This document shows positions 54,671-62,571 of a stretch of DNA of 64,000 bases, one piece after another. Source of the DNA: RYN-230 sp963841695 (GTDB lineage: Bacteria > Actinomycetota > Actinomycetes > Streptosporangiales > Streptosporangiaceae); assembly GCA_963841695.1 (NCBI GenBank), contig CAWJDQ010000015.1:186001-250000 (forward strand). The letters are read 5' to 3'. Each line of letters opens with the position of its first letter. The stretch's first letter is position 1. The position numbers and the translations under genes are program-made. Under the pieces are notes generated by a model, which ran no database searches, had not been told where the DNA came from, and worked only from the letters and a program-made list of their open reading frames with translations.

Positions 54671-54889
54671 ATGCGAACCAAGAACATGGTGTTGCGGCTG
54701 GATCCGGGGCTGGCCGAACGGCTGGAGGCCGTGGCTGAGGTCGAGGGCCGGTCAGTGTCCGACGTGGTGCGCGAGGCGATCACCTCGCTGGTCGAGGCGC
54801 GGCAGCGGGACGAGCGGTTCATCCAGCTTCTCGAGGACAACGTGGCACGACACCAGCGGCTGCTCGAGATGTTGCGGGACGATAAGTGA
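54671..54889 (+). CDS. Ribbon-helix-helix (CopG) DNA-binding protein
   Basis: The 72-residue product starts at ATG 54671, six bases after AGGAAGG. It has the CopG/Arc pattern: a short strand (NMVLRLDPGL), then two helices (AERLEAVAEVEGRSVSDVVREAITSLV), and a C-terminal acidic helix (DERFIQLLEDNVARHQRLLEMLRDD) suited to bind a partner protein. The stop overlaps the next start (GTGATG). It fits an antitoxin in front of a Doc-like toxin; the operator upstream supports autoregulation. Confidence 0.8.
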   Translation: MRTKNMVLRLDPGLAERLEAVAEVEGRSVSDVVREAITSLVEARQRDERFIQLLEDNVARHQRLLEMLRDDK

Positions 54890-56262
54890 TGACGCCCATC
54901 GACCTGGCCGCCCTGGTCGTCATCGCCGCGCGGGCCCTGGAGGAGGACGTCCCGGCCGTCCTCGACCTGATGGATGTCACCGCCGCCGAAGCCGCCCTGA
55001 CCGAAGCCGCCCTGACCGACGCGAACCCCGCCGGCGCGGCCCCCGCCGGCGCGAACCCCGCCGGCGCGGAATCCCCCGGCTCAGACCCGGCGGCCCCGGC
55101 CACCCCGGCGGGCCGGGCGGGCGCGGCAGAGCGGGCGGCAGACCGCGCCGCTGCCCTGCTCAGCGCCCTCGTCCGGCACCGGCCGCTGGCGCACGGCAAC
55201 GAGCGGGCCGCCGTGCTCGCGACCGTCACGTTCCTCGCGGTCAACGGCTGGCAAGCGGATCTGGAGCCGGCTGAGGTCACGGCGTCGGTGGTGGCCGACC
55301 TGGCCGCCGGGCGGAGGTCCGCCGGCGATGTGTCGGCGTGGCTGTCGCCCCGGATCTCGGGCTACCCCGCCTCACCTGGCCAGCAGGACACCACGACTCC
55401 GTCACCGGCCAAGGAGGCACCGATGATGCATGGATGGCTGCCGAATCTCCGGCGCACCGCCCGGCACCGGGAAGACGCGACGTTCGGCCGGTACAGCGCG
55501 CAGGGCCGCGAGGTGATCATCTCGGCCCAGCAGGAAGCCCGTGCGCTGCACCACAACTACCTCGGCACCGAGCACCTCCTGCTGGGGCTGCTCCGGGATC
55601 GCGACGGGGTGGCCGGCCGTACCCTGCACGTGCTGGGGATCAGCGTGGAGACCGCGCGGGCGCAGGTCCTGGAGATCATCGGCGAGGGAAAACAGGAACC
55701 GCGCGGACTCATCCCGTTCACGCCCCGGGCTAGGAAGGTCATGGAACTCTCGGTCCGGGAGGCCCTCCAGGCCGGTCACCTGCACGTGGGCCCGGAACAC
55801 ATCCTCCTCGGCCTGGTGCGCGGGGGAGACGGGGTCGCCTGGCAGGTGCTCAACCGCCTCGGCGCCACGGTCCCGGCGGTCCGGGACCAGGTCAGGGCGC
55901 TGATGCAGCAGGCCCAGCGGCCGGCCGCGGTCACCCCGCCGGGCATCCGCGACTATGACACCCGGATCGAGCTCGCCCGGCAGGCCAAAGACGCGGCGGT
56001 GGACGCCAGGGACCTCGACCGGGCCGCGGCCGCCCGGGAGAGCGAGAAGGAATTGGTGGCCGAGCGGGACGGGCTGATCGCACGCTGGTCAGCGGGGGCC
56101 GACGTGGCCACGCTGGGCCGCGAGCTCGACTGGCTGCGCGACGAGGTGAACCGGCTGCAGCGGCTGCTGCTGGAGCACGGCATCGAGCCCGAGCACCCGC
56201 TCCAGCACCCCGGGGACCCCATTCAGCGAGACCCCGGGGACCCCACCCAGCAATCGGCCTGA
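54886..56262 (+). CDS. Doc-like domain fused to Clp N-terminal repeat domain and a coil
   Basis: From ATG 54889 the first 165 residues resemble the Doc/Fic toxin fold: IDLAALVVIAARALEEDV, an inserted Ala/Gly/Pro linker of about 40 residues, then ALLSALVRHRPLAHGNERAAVLATVTFLAVNGW. This holds the Fic motif position H97, G103, N104 and R106, but with H102 for the usual acidic residue and E105 for Lys. Residues about 195 to 340 are two ClpC-type N-domain repeats (LHHNYLGTEHLLLGLL and GHLHVGPEHILLGLV). The rest is a long helical region (ARQAKDAAVDARDLDRAAAARESEKELV). No ATPase domain is present. Co-translated with the CopG gene. Role: perhaps a Clp-linked toxin or adaptor. Confidence 0.75.
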   Translation: MMTPIDLAALVVIAARALEEDVPAVLDLMDVTAAEAALTEAALTDANPAGAAPAGANPAGAESPGSDPAAPATPAGRAGAAERAADRAAALLSALVRHRPLAHGNERAAVLATVTFLAVNGWQADLEPAEVTASVVADLAAGRRSAGDVSAWLSPRISGYPASPGQQDTTTPSPAKEAPMMHGWLPNLRRTARHREDATFGRYSAQGREVIISAQQEARALHHNYLGTEHLLLGLLRDRDGVAGRTLHVLGISVETARAQVLEIIGEGKQEPRGLIPFTPRARKVMELSVREALQAGHLHVGPEHILLGLVRGGDGVAWQVLNRLGATVPAVRDQVRALMQQAQRPAAVTPPGIRDYDTRIELARQAKDAAVDARDLDRAAAARESEKELVAERDGLIARWSAGADVATLGRELDWLRDEVNRLQRLLLEHGIEPEHPLQHPGDPIQRDPGDPTQQSA

Positions 56263-58086
56263 CCCGCGGAGCGGGATGGCCGGAGGGGCAGGAGCAGGCG
56301 GATGAGCAGGATGAGGACGGTGAGGAGCACCACCGGGGTAACTCCGTTCCGCAGCACGGGCCGCAGCCAGGCCAGGTCGGAGGGCATGGCGATGCCGCGG
56401 GCGGGCAGGTAGCCGAACCCGAGCGCGGTCGTGCGGGCCAGCATCAGCCAGTCCAGGACCACGACGAGGCGCCCGGGCAGGGACAGCAGCGCCAGCAGTG
56501 CCCAGCCCAGGCTGTCGTACCAGGGCAGCACGTACGGCCAGGCCATCAGCCAGGCGGCGGTGAACGCGAACGCGCAGGCCACGGCCAGCGTGACCAGCCC
56601 GGTGCCACCCTCTGCCGTGGCCAGCCTCGTGTCACCGCCCAGGGTCGGCAGGCCCGGCCTCACCCCCGGGCACCGGCTCATTCCCCGGCCGGGGCAGCGG
56701 ACCCGCGCGCACCAGCGCGTTCAGCAGCAGGACCAGCAGCACCGCCGCGAGCAGCACCGCCGCCGCCTTGACCGTGTCGTCGGCGATACCCTCCCCGGCG
56801 CCGAGGCGCAGGAGCAGCCGGACCGTGCGCCACGGCGAGCCGACCGAGACCATGCTCCCCGCCGAAAGCGCTGGCCGGAGCGCCCCCGGCCCCCAGGGCA
56901 CGAGGGCCAGCGCCGCGATGACCGCGAACCCAGCCACCAGGCCCCCGGCCCGGGCCCAGGCCATCCGCCCCACCCCGGCCATCCGACGAACCCCGGCCGC
57001 CCGCCCCAGCCCGGCCGCCCGCCCAGCCGGGACCGCGGCCAGCACCGACGCGGCCAGCAGCCCGGCCAGCACGAGGACCATGGTCGGCTTCACGGCCGCG
57101 CCGAGCCCGGCCAGCGCCCCGGCGCCCGCGCCGACCGCAAACTGCCGCCCCGGCCGGGGGCCCGGGCCGACCGCGAACTGCAGGCCCGGCCCGGCGCCCG
57201 CCCCGGCAGCCGGCCCAGCGCCCGCCCCGGCGTCCGGCCCGGCCCGCGCCCGGGGCCCGCGCAGGCCGAGGCAGAACACGGCCATCGCGGCCACCGCGAA
57301 CATGATGGCCTGGCTGTCCACGTGCGCCCCGGCCACCAGCACCTGGAGCAGCAGCGGGTTGGCGGTCCAGAGCAGCGCGGCCCGCAACTGTCCGGCCCGG
57401 CGCCCCCGCGCCAGCCGGTGCAGCAGCAGGCCGGTGACCACGAACGCCGCCACGTTCAGCAGCGACAGCACGAACACGGTCAGCCGCACCGAGGTACCGC
57501 CCGCTTCGGAGGCCAGCGCCTGCAGGCCCGACGCCAGGCTGCCGTACACGGACGGGCTGCCCCGCCAGTCCTGTACCGCCCGGGCCACCGGGTCACCCAG
57601 CCGGGCCAGCATGGCCGGGGTGGTGGTGTAGGGGTCACGGCCGGTGACCACCATCCGCCCGTACGCGGCGTAGCTGAGCTGGTCAGCGGAGCCGAACGGC
57701 GGGACCAGGGCCAGCGCGGCGGCCGCGAGGATCCCGGCCAGCAGCACCGGCCGGGCCTGGATGACCCAGCCCCGGTGCAGCGCGTGCAGGCACAGGCCGA
57801 GCCCGAGCGCGCCCGCGGCCAGCGCCCCGGCGGCCAGGCCGACCGCGAGGCCGGCGCCCGGATGCGCCGCGAAGGCCCAGGGTGGCTGGCCTGCCGCGCC
57901 GGGCAGGGCGGGCTCCATGACTGAGCGGCCGAGCACCGCGACGGTGAACGTGGCCGCGATACTGACCGCGATCGCGATCAGCCCCGCCGACCCCGCCGAC
58001 CCCGCCGGCCCGATGGGCCCCCAGCCGGGGCGGCACCGCACGAGGCGCAGCGCCCCAGGGCGCCGGGACACGATGCGCGAGGACAC
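56223..58086 (-). CDS. Polyprenol-phosphate-dependent mannosyltransferase-like membrane protein, one +1 frameshift
   Basis: The main frame from GTG 58086 contains many transmembrane helices and the acidic luminal loop PPFGSADQLSYAAYGRM VVTGRDPY, typical of MptA/GT87-type mannosyltransferases. Further are LLWTANPLLLQVLVAGAHVDSQ and VKPTMVLVLAGLL. The end of that frame (GEAGPADPGR) is followed after one extra base (near 56635, GGG-C-GGT; main frame meets TGA) by LVTLAVACAFAFTAAWLMAWPYVLPWYDSLGWALLALL, another set of helices of the same fold. It starts three bases after the STAS-GT2 gene and probably shares its transcript. It overlaps the end of the convergent Doc-ClpN gene by 40 bases. Confidence 0.72.
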
Positions 58087-58089
58087 GGC

Positions 58090-59214
58090 TCAGCCGCGCG
58101 ACCGCCGCCGCGCCTGGCTGACCGCCTGCCCGGCCGTCTGCATCGCAGGCTCCCGGGCGGCCAGGGCCCAGGCCACGCCCGCGAACTGCCGGGCGCGGTG
58201 CAGCTGGGCGCGCCAGTCGCCGCCGGTGGCCCGGTGCGCCATGGGCACCTCGACCTCGGTGACCCGCAGGCCCTGGCGGAGCAGGTCGATGGTCATGCCG
58301 GTCTCCACGCCCCAGCCGGGAGCCAGCGGCCGGGCGGCCTCGAACGCGGCCCGGGTCAGGCACCGCTGGCCGTTGAGCGGCTGCGCGGGGCGCCAGCCGG
58401 TGGCGCGCCGGATACCCGACCCGGACAGCGCGACCACGAAGCCGTGGCCCCCGGCCCGGACCCGTTCGCTGAACACCGCGATGGTCATATCCGCCTGGCC
58501 GTCCCGGACCGGCTGGATCAGCGGGGCGGCGTGCGCGGCGGAGTCGGCCAGGTCAGCGTCGAGGAAGAGCAGATGCCGGGGCACCGCGCGACTCTCGTCC
58601 CGCTCCAGCAGCCCGACCGCCTCAGCGCCAGTTTCCATCGCCGCGCCCTTGCCGCGGGTGCGTCCGTGCCGCAGGACTATCGCTCCCGCATTTTCCGCAA
58701 CGAAACCCGTGTCGTCGCCGGACCCGTCGTCCACGACGATGAGGATGTCCGCGCCGGGCAGGCCTGCGGCCGCTTTCACGGTCGCCTGGATGCGGTCGGA
58801 CTCGTCCTTGGCTGGAATGACGATGGCGACGTCACCGCTGGGCGGCATGCGCCGATCGTAGTGGGTTACTGCCCGGGAACCGGCGGCCCCGTCGCCGGTC
58901 ACCGTGAACACCGACTCGAGCCCGGTCACCTGGAGGATCTTGCGCACCGCGGGCCGCGGGCCGCTGAGCTCGACGTTCCCGCCGTGCTCGCGGGCCATCC
59001 GCTGGGCGGCCAGCAGCACGTTCATGCCCGTGGAGTCGCAGAAGTCCACCCCGGACATGTCCACCACGAGCCGCACCGGGTGGTCCACGTTCAGCGCCGA
59101 GGCGATATGGCTCTGCAGCCGCGGAGCGGTGTAAAGGTCGATTTCGCCGGACAGGGCTACTACGACGCGATCACCCTCGCTGCGACTCGAAACCTTTAGC
59201 TCCACGAGCGGCAC
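58090..59214 (-). CDS. STAS domain fused to family 2 glycosyltransferase
   Basis: Residues 1 to 105 are a full STAS domain, VVALSGEIDLYTAPRLQSHI, VVDMSGVDFCDSTGMNVLLAAQRM with the phosphorylatable Ser in DSTG, and GPRPAVRKILQVTGLESVF. After a short linker (SRAVTHYDRRMPPSGD) a GT2 domain follows: VAIVIPAKDESDRIQAT, ILIVVDDGSGDDTGFV, LLFLDADLADSAAH, and PLNGQRCLTRAAFEAA. The fusion is read in one intact frame of 374 residues. A GT2 start at Met125 would make the usual enzyme. The combination is unusual, as partner-switch STAS domains rarely join glycosyltransferases. Confidence 0.82.
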   Translation of the reverse strand: MPLVELKVSSRSEGDRVVVALSGEIDLYTAPRLQSHIASALNVDHPVRLVVDMSGVDFCDSTGMNVLLAAQRMAREHGGNVELSGPRPAVRKILQVTGLESVFTVTGDGAAGSRAVTHYDRRMPPSGDVAIVIPAKDESDRIQATVKAAAGLPGADILIVVDDGSGDDTGFVAENAGAIVLRHGRTRGKGAAMETGAEAVGLLERDESRAVPRHLLFLDADLADSAAHAAPLIQPVRDGQADMTIAVFSERVRAGGHGFVVALSGSGIRRATGWRPAQPLNGQRCLTRAAFEAARPLAPGWGVETGMTIDLLRQGLRVTEVEVPMAHRATGGDWRAQLHRARQFAGVAWALAAREPAMQTAGQAVSQARRRSRG

Positions 59215-59349
59215 CCTACCGCCGACGTGCGTCCAGGACTAGATGCTTACGGAGAGCACACGGTTAAATCGCAGGCGGACCGGGCATTTGTGCGCCAAGC
59301 TGGAGAGCAATCGACCTGATGCCGGCACCAGCGAGGCGGAGCCCCCGGG

Positions 59350-60018
59350 ATGTACCCCTTGCCAGAGCAGCCAGAACCGAAGACAGCGACGCTGAGACCG
59401 CTACCGAACGTGGACGCGGCCGGACCCATTCCGCTGTCCGCGCCCCTGCCGGACATGCTGTCCGCGCCCCTCCCTGCGGCGCCGCCCAGCACCGGGCCGC
59501 TCAGCACCGGGCCGCTCAGCACCGGGCCGCTCAGCACCGGGCCGCTGTCGGCGCCGCTCGCGGAGGACATGCTGCCGACCGTGCCCGGCGTGCGGGCCGG
59601 GGCGCCCGGTCCCCCCTACCCGGTAGCGGCTCCGGTGTCCTGGGGGCCCGATGTGGACCAGCAGCGCGCCCGGATCCGGGCCGACATGGAAGGACTGCGG
59701 GCCCGGGCGGAGTCGGCGTCGTCATGGCTGCAGAGCAGCCGCCACTACAGCCGCCTGATCAACCGCGAGGGCGTGGTCCCGCTGAGCGCCCGGATGACCC
59801 CCGGGGACCTGGCCTTCCTGGCCGAGGCCCGGGAGCAGGTCCTGCAGTTCACCGAGCTCGCGGACCGCCTGATCGACCTGCATCAGCCACTTGACGCGGG
59901 CGGCATCACCACCGACCCGAGCAGCCCCATCCGGCGCTGCCGCAGCTGCATGTGGCGCTGGCCCTGCCCGACGTTCAGCATCCTCGCCGAAGTAGTGGAC
60001 CGGCCGCCGCCGGCCTGA
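59350..60018 (+). CDS. Hypothetical protein with STGPL repeats and C-terminal Cys/Trp motif
   Basis: The 222-residue product from ATG 59350 has a Pro-rich head with four STGPL repeats (15-base units), a helical middle (VDQQRARIRADMEGLRARAES, SSWLQSSRHYSRL), a segment MTPGDLAFLAEAREQVLQFTELADRLIDL, and near the C-terminus CRSCMWRWPCPTF, which suggests a small metal or disulfide site. I recognise no family. The helical middle resembles small regulatory proteins of actinobacteria. Confidence is fair that it is a real gene. Confidence 0.65.
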   Translation: MYPLPEQPEPKTATLRPLPNVDAAGPIPLSAPLPDMLSAPLPAAPPSTGPLSTGPLSTGPLSTGPLSAPLAEDMLPTVPGVRAGAPGPPYPVAAPVSWGPDVDQQRARIRADMEGLRARAESASSWLQSSRHYSRLINREGVVPLSARMTPGDLAFLAEAREQVLQFTELADRLIDLHQPLDAGGITTDPSSPIRRCRSCMWRWPCPTFSILAEVVDRPPPA

Positions 60019-60119
60019 CCGGCGGCTGCTGACCCGGGTCCGGCTGACTGCCCTGCGGCTGAACGGGCCTGGGCTTACTGGGCCTGGGCTGACTGCCCCG
60101 CGGCTGAACGGGCCCCGGC

Positions 60120-61553
60120 TTACTGGGCCTCGACGAGTTCCTGCGTCTCTGCGTCCTGGGTCCGGGCTTCCTGGACCCGGGCTTCCTGCGTCTGGGCTTC
60201 CTGCGTCTGGGCTTCCCGGACCCGGGCACCCAGGCCGTGCGGGTTGCTCACCGCGGGCACGGCCCGCGGGAACGGGGCCAGGTCGGGACGGGTGACCCGG
60301 CCCTCGGGTGTCCTCGATCCGCCAGGCCGGGACGGCTCGGCGGCCGGGTCCCTGGTCACCGCGCAGGACATGCACCGCGGGCCGCCCCGCCCGCTGCCCA
60401 GTTCGCTCGCGGGCACCGGGATGACCCGGACTCCGGCCGCGGTGAGCCTGGCGTTGGTCTCCAGGTTCCGCTCATCGCAGACGACCAGCCCGCGGCCGAG
60501 GGACAGCGCGTTGCCACCGTCGTCCCACTGGGCGCCGTCGCCCCGGCCGCCGCCCCGCTGGCTGCCCGGGGCGATCAGCGGGTCCAGCCCCGTGTCGATC
60601 ACGGTGAGCCGGTCGATCCCCATGGCCTGGGCGGCGGCGGCCATGAACGGCTGCGGCCGGGATACCCGCAGCCCGTCCCCGCGCGGGGTGATCGCGTGCA
60701 CGGTCAGCGTGTAGGCGAGCGCGGGGTGCATCACGACGACCCCGCCGTCGATCACGGTGCAGATCGTGTCCAGGTGCGCCGCCCCGGTGCGGTGGATCGG
60801 TACCGCCAGCACGGTGTGCGCGAGCCCCGCCGGGAACACCTGCCGGGCAAGCCGCTCCACTCCGGCCGGGCTGGTCTGCTCGCTGACGCCGACCGCGATG
60901 ACGCCGGGCGCCAGCAGCAGGATGTCCCCGCCCGCGATCGGCTCCAGGTGCGGGCCATAGAGCATCTTGGTGCCGGCGAATCTCGGGTGGTGTGCGTAGA
61001 GCACGGCCAGCAGCCCGGCCTCCCGGCCCCGGGCGCCGAGGCTGGACACCGCCACCCGGTCCCCGATCCAGACGCTCGAATCCCGGGTGAACACCAGGTT
61101 GGGCAGGGGATCGATGACGAACTCGTGCCGGTCGAGGAGCTCGTACACCACCCCGCGCCCGGCGGCCAGCTCGCCGGGCGTGACCCCGGCGATGAGCGCC
61201 TGGGCCAGCGTCTCGGAATCGAGCCCCTCGAGATGGTCACGGACGGCGGCCCGCAGGTCGTCGCCGAGCCAGCGGTCATCCAGGGCCGAGCCGATCGCGG
61301 CGCGGCGGGCGGGCGCGTACTCCAGCGCGTCCTGCAGCAGCTCGGTGACGTACAGCACCTCGATGCCGTGGTCCCTGAGGATCTGCGTGAACGCGTCGTG
61401 CTCCTGCTGCGCGCGGGCCACCCACGGCAGCCGGTCGAACAGGAGACGGCCGCGGCTGCGCGGGGAAACTCGTTTGAGCTCGGCGCCCGGGCGGTGAACA
61501 AGAACGCTGCGCAGCCGGCCCGACTCGCTGTCCGCGCCCTGGGTGTAGCTCAC
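60120..61553 (-). CDS. arcA: Arginine deiminase
   Basis: The enzyme hydrolyses arginine to citrulline and ammonia. From GTG 61553 (SYTQGADSESGRLRSVLVHRPGAELKRV), the motifs are LPNLVFTRDSSVWIGD, HLEPIAGGDILLL (catalytic Glu/Asp region), HLDTICTVID with catalytic His, and GGPRCMSCAV with the nucleophile Cys. A tail of about 75 residues follows the Cys motif, including HGLGARVREAQTQEAQTQ and further EAxTQE repeats, which normal enzymes lack. No arcB or arcC lies nearby. The ORF is intact. Confidence 0.92.
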   Translation of the reverse strand: MSYTQGADSESGRLRSVLVHRPGAELKRVSPRSRGRLLFDRLPWVARAQQEHDAFTQILRDHGIEVLYVTELLQDALEYAPARRAAIGSALDDRWLGDDLRAAVRDHLEGLDSETLAQALIAGVTPGELAAGRGVVYELLDRHEFVIDPLPNLVFTRDSSVWIGDRVAVSSLGARGREAGLLAVLYAHHPRFAGTKMLYGPHLEPIAGGDILLLAPGVIAVGVSEQTSPAGVERLARQVFPAGLAHTVLAVPIHRTGAAHLDTICTVIDGGVVVMHPALAYTLTVHAITPRGDGLRVSRPQPFMAAAAQAMGIDRLTVIDTGLDPLIAPGSQRGGGRGDGAQWDDGGNALSLGRGLVVCDERNLETNARLTAAGVRVIPVPASELGSGRGGPRCMSCAVTRDPAAEPSRPGGSRTPEGRVTRPDLAPFPRAVPAVSNPHGLGARVREAQTQEAQTQEARVQEARTQDAETQELVEAQ

Positions 61554-61671
61554 GATCCCCCCCGCCGGTCCCCCGCGACCCCGCGCCCCCGCGCACGGAC
61601 AACCCCTCGGAGGGAGTATCACCACTTCTACGGCCGATTACGCATCCCCAGCTAATGATCACTAGGCGTGT

Positions 61672-62367
61672 TCATTGCCCGGCGGCGGCCTGGCCGGAAA
61701 CCACGCCGTCCAGGCTGCGGCCGGCGGCTTCGGGGCGGCGGCCGGCGCCGTCCGCCGAACCCGCGGCGTGCGCCGCGCCGTTGACCGCGCCCCGCGCCGC
61801 GCCAGCGGCCCCGGCCATCCCGCCCGGGCCGCCGCCCGGCCCGGCACCGCCGTCCCGCGGGGCAGGCAGGACCGCCCACACGGTGGTGCCCTGCTCGTCC
61901 GCGCGCACCCCCCAGCTGGAGCACAGGTGGTCCACGATGCCCAGGCCCCGGCCGCCGATCGAGGACAGCGACGGGTAGGAGGCACGCGGCCGGGTCGCAC
62001 TGCCCCCGTCGCTGACGATGACCTCCACGCTGGCCGCGGACAGGATCCAGGACACCCGGACCTGGGCGTCAGGCAGCGGGCGGGCGTGCAGGATCGCGTT
62101 GCTCAGGAGTTCGCTGATGACCAGGGCCGCGTCGGCCACAGCCGTCGCGTACAGGCCGGCCTCGCGCAGTTCGGCGGCGATCCGGCCGCGGGCCACGGCG
62201 ACGCTGGACGGGACACACGGGAGCAGAACGACGCTCGCCGCCCTCACCTCCCCGCGCGCCCCCGCCCCGTGGCCGCGATAGTCGTCTTCCTCCTGCGAGC
62301 GGGATGCCCCGCCAGCGGGCCCGGGAAACCGGGCGCCGCGGCCGCAGGTGAATCCGGCCCGGGGCAC
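61672..62367 (-). CDS. ATP-binding anti-sigma factor-like serine kinase (RsbW/HATPase fold)
   Basis: The product has VVLLPCVPSSVAVARGRIAAEL, then the N-box ALVISELLSNAILHA, VEVIVSDGGSATRP (G1-type), SSIGGRGLGIVDHL (G2), and WGVRADEQGTTVWAVL. These features are of HATPase_c_2 proteins that regulate sigma factors in actinobacteria. The first 40 residues and the last 60 are low complexity. GTG 62367 is the longest start; GTG 62247 is also possible. Downstream is a divergent membrane glycosyltransferase; no sigma factor is visible. Confidence 0.82.
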   Translation of the reverse strand: MPRAGFTCGRGARFPGPAGGASRSQEEDDYRGHGAGARGEVRAASVVLLPCVPSSVAVARGRIAAELREAGLYATAVADAALVISELLSNAILHARPLPDAQVRVSWILSAASVEVIVSDGGSATRPRASYPSLSSIGGRGLGIVDHLCSSWGVRADEQGTTVWAVLPAPRDGGAGPGGGPGGMAGAAGAARGAVNGAAHAAGSADGAGRRPEAAGRSLDGVVSGQAAAGQ

Positions 62368-62571
62368 TGGTGATCGCGTTTAGCATGAGTGGCACTAATG
62401 TCACCGTAAGCAAGTGGTCGCGGGGGGCGGCCGGTAAATGCGTCCAGCGGCGGCGCGGGTCAGCGGGGCTGGCCCGCCGGAGCGGACGCTGGACGGGGTG
62501 AACCGATGGACCGAGCGGGCGATGACCCGCGGGTTCCACTGATCCCCGCCCGGAGCGCGCGGGGAGAGACC

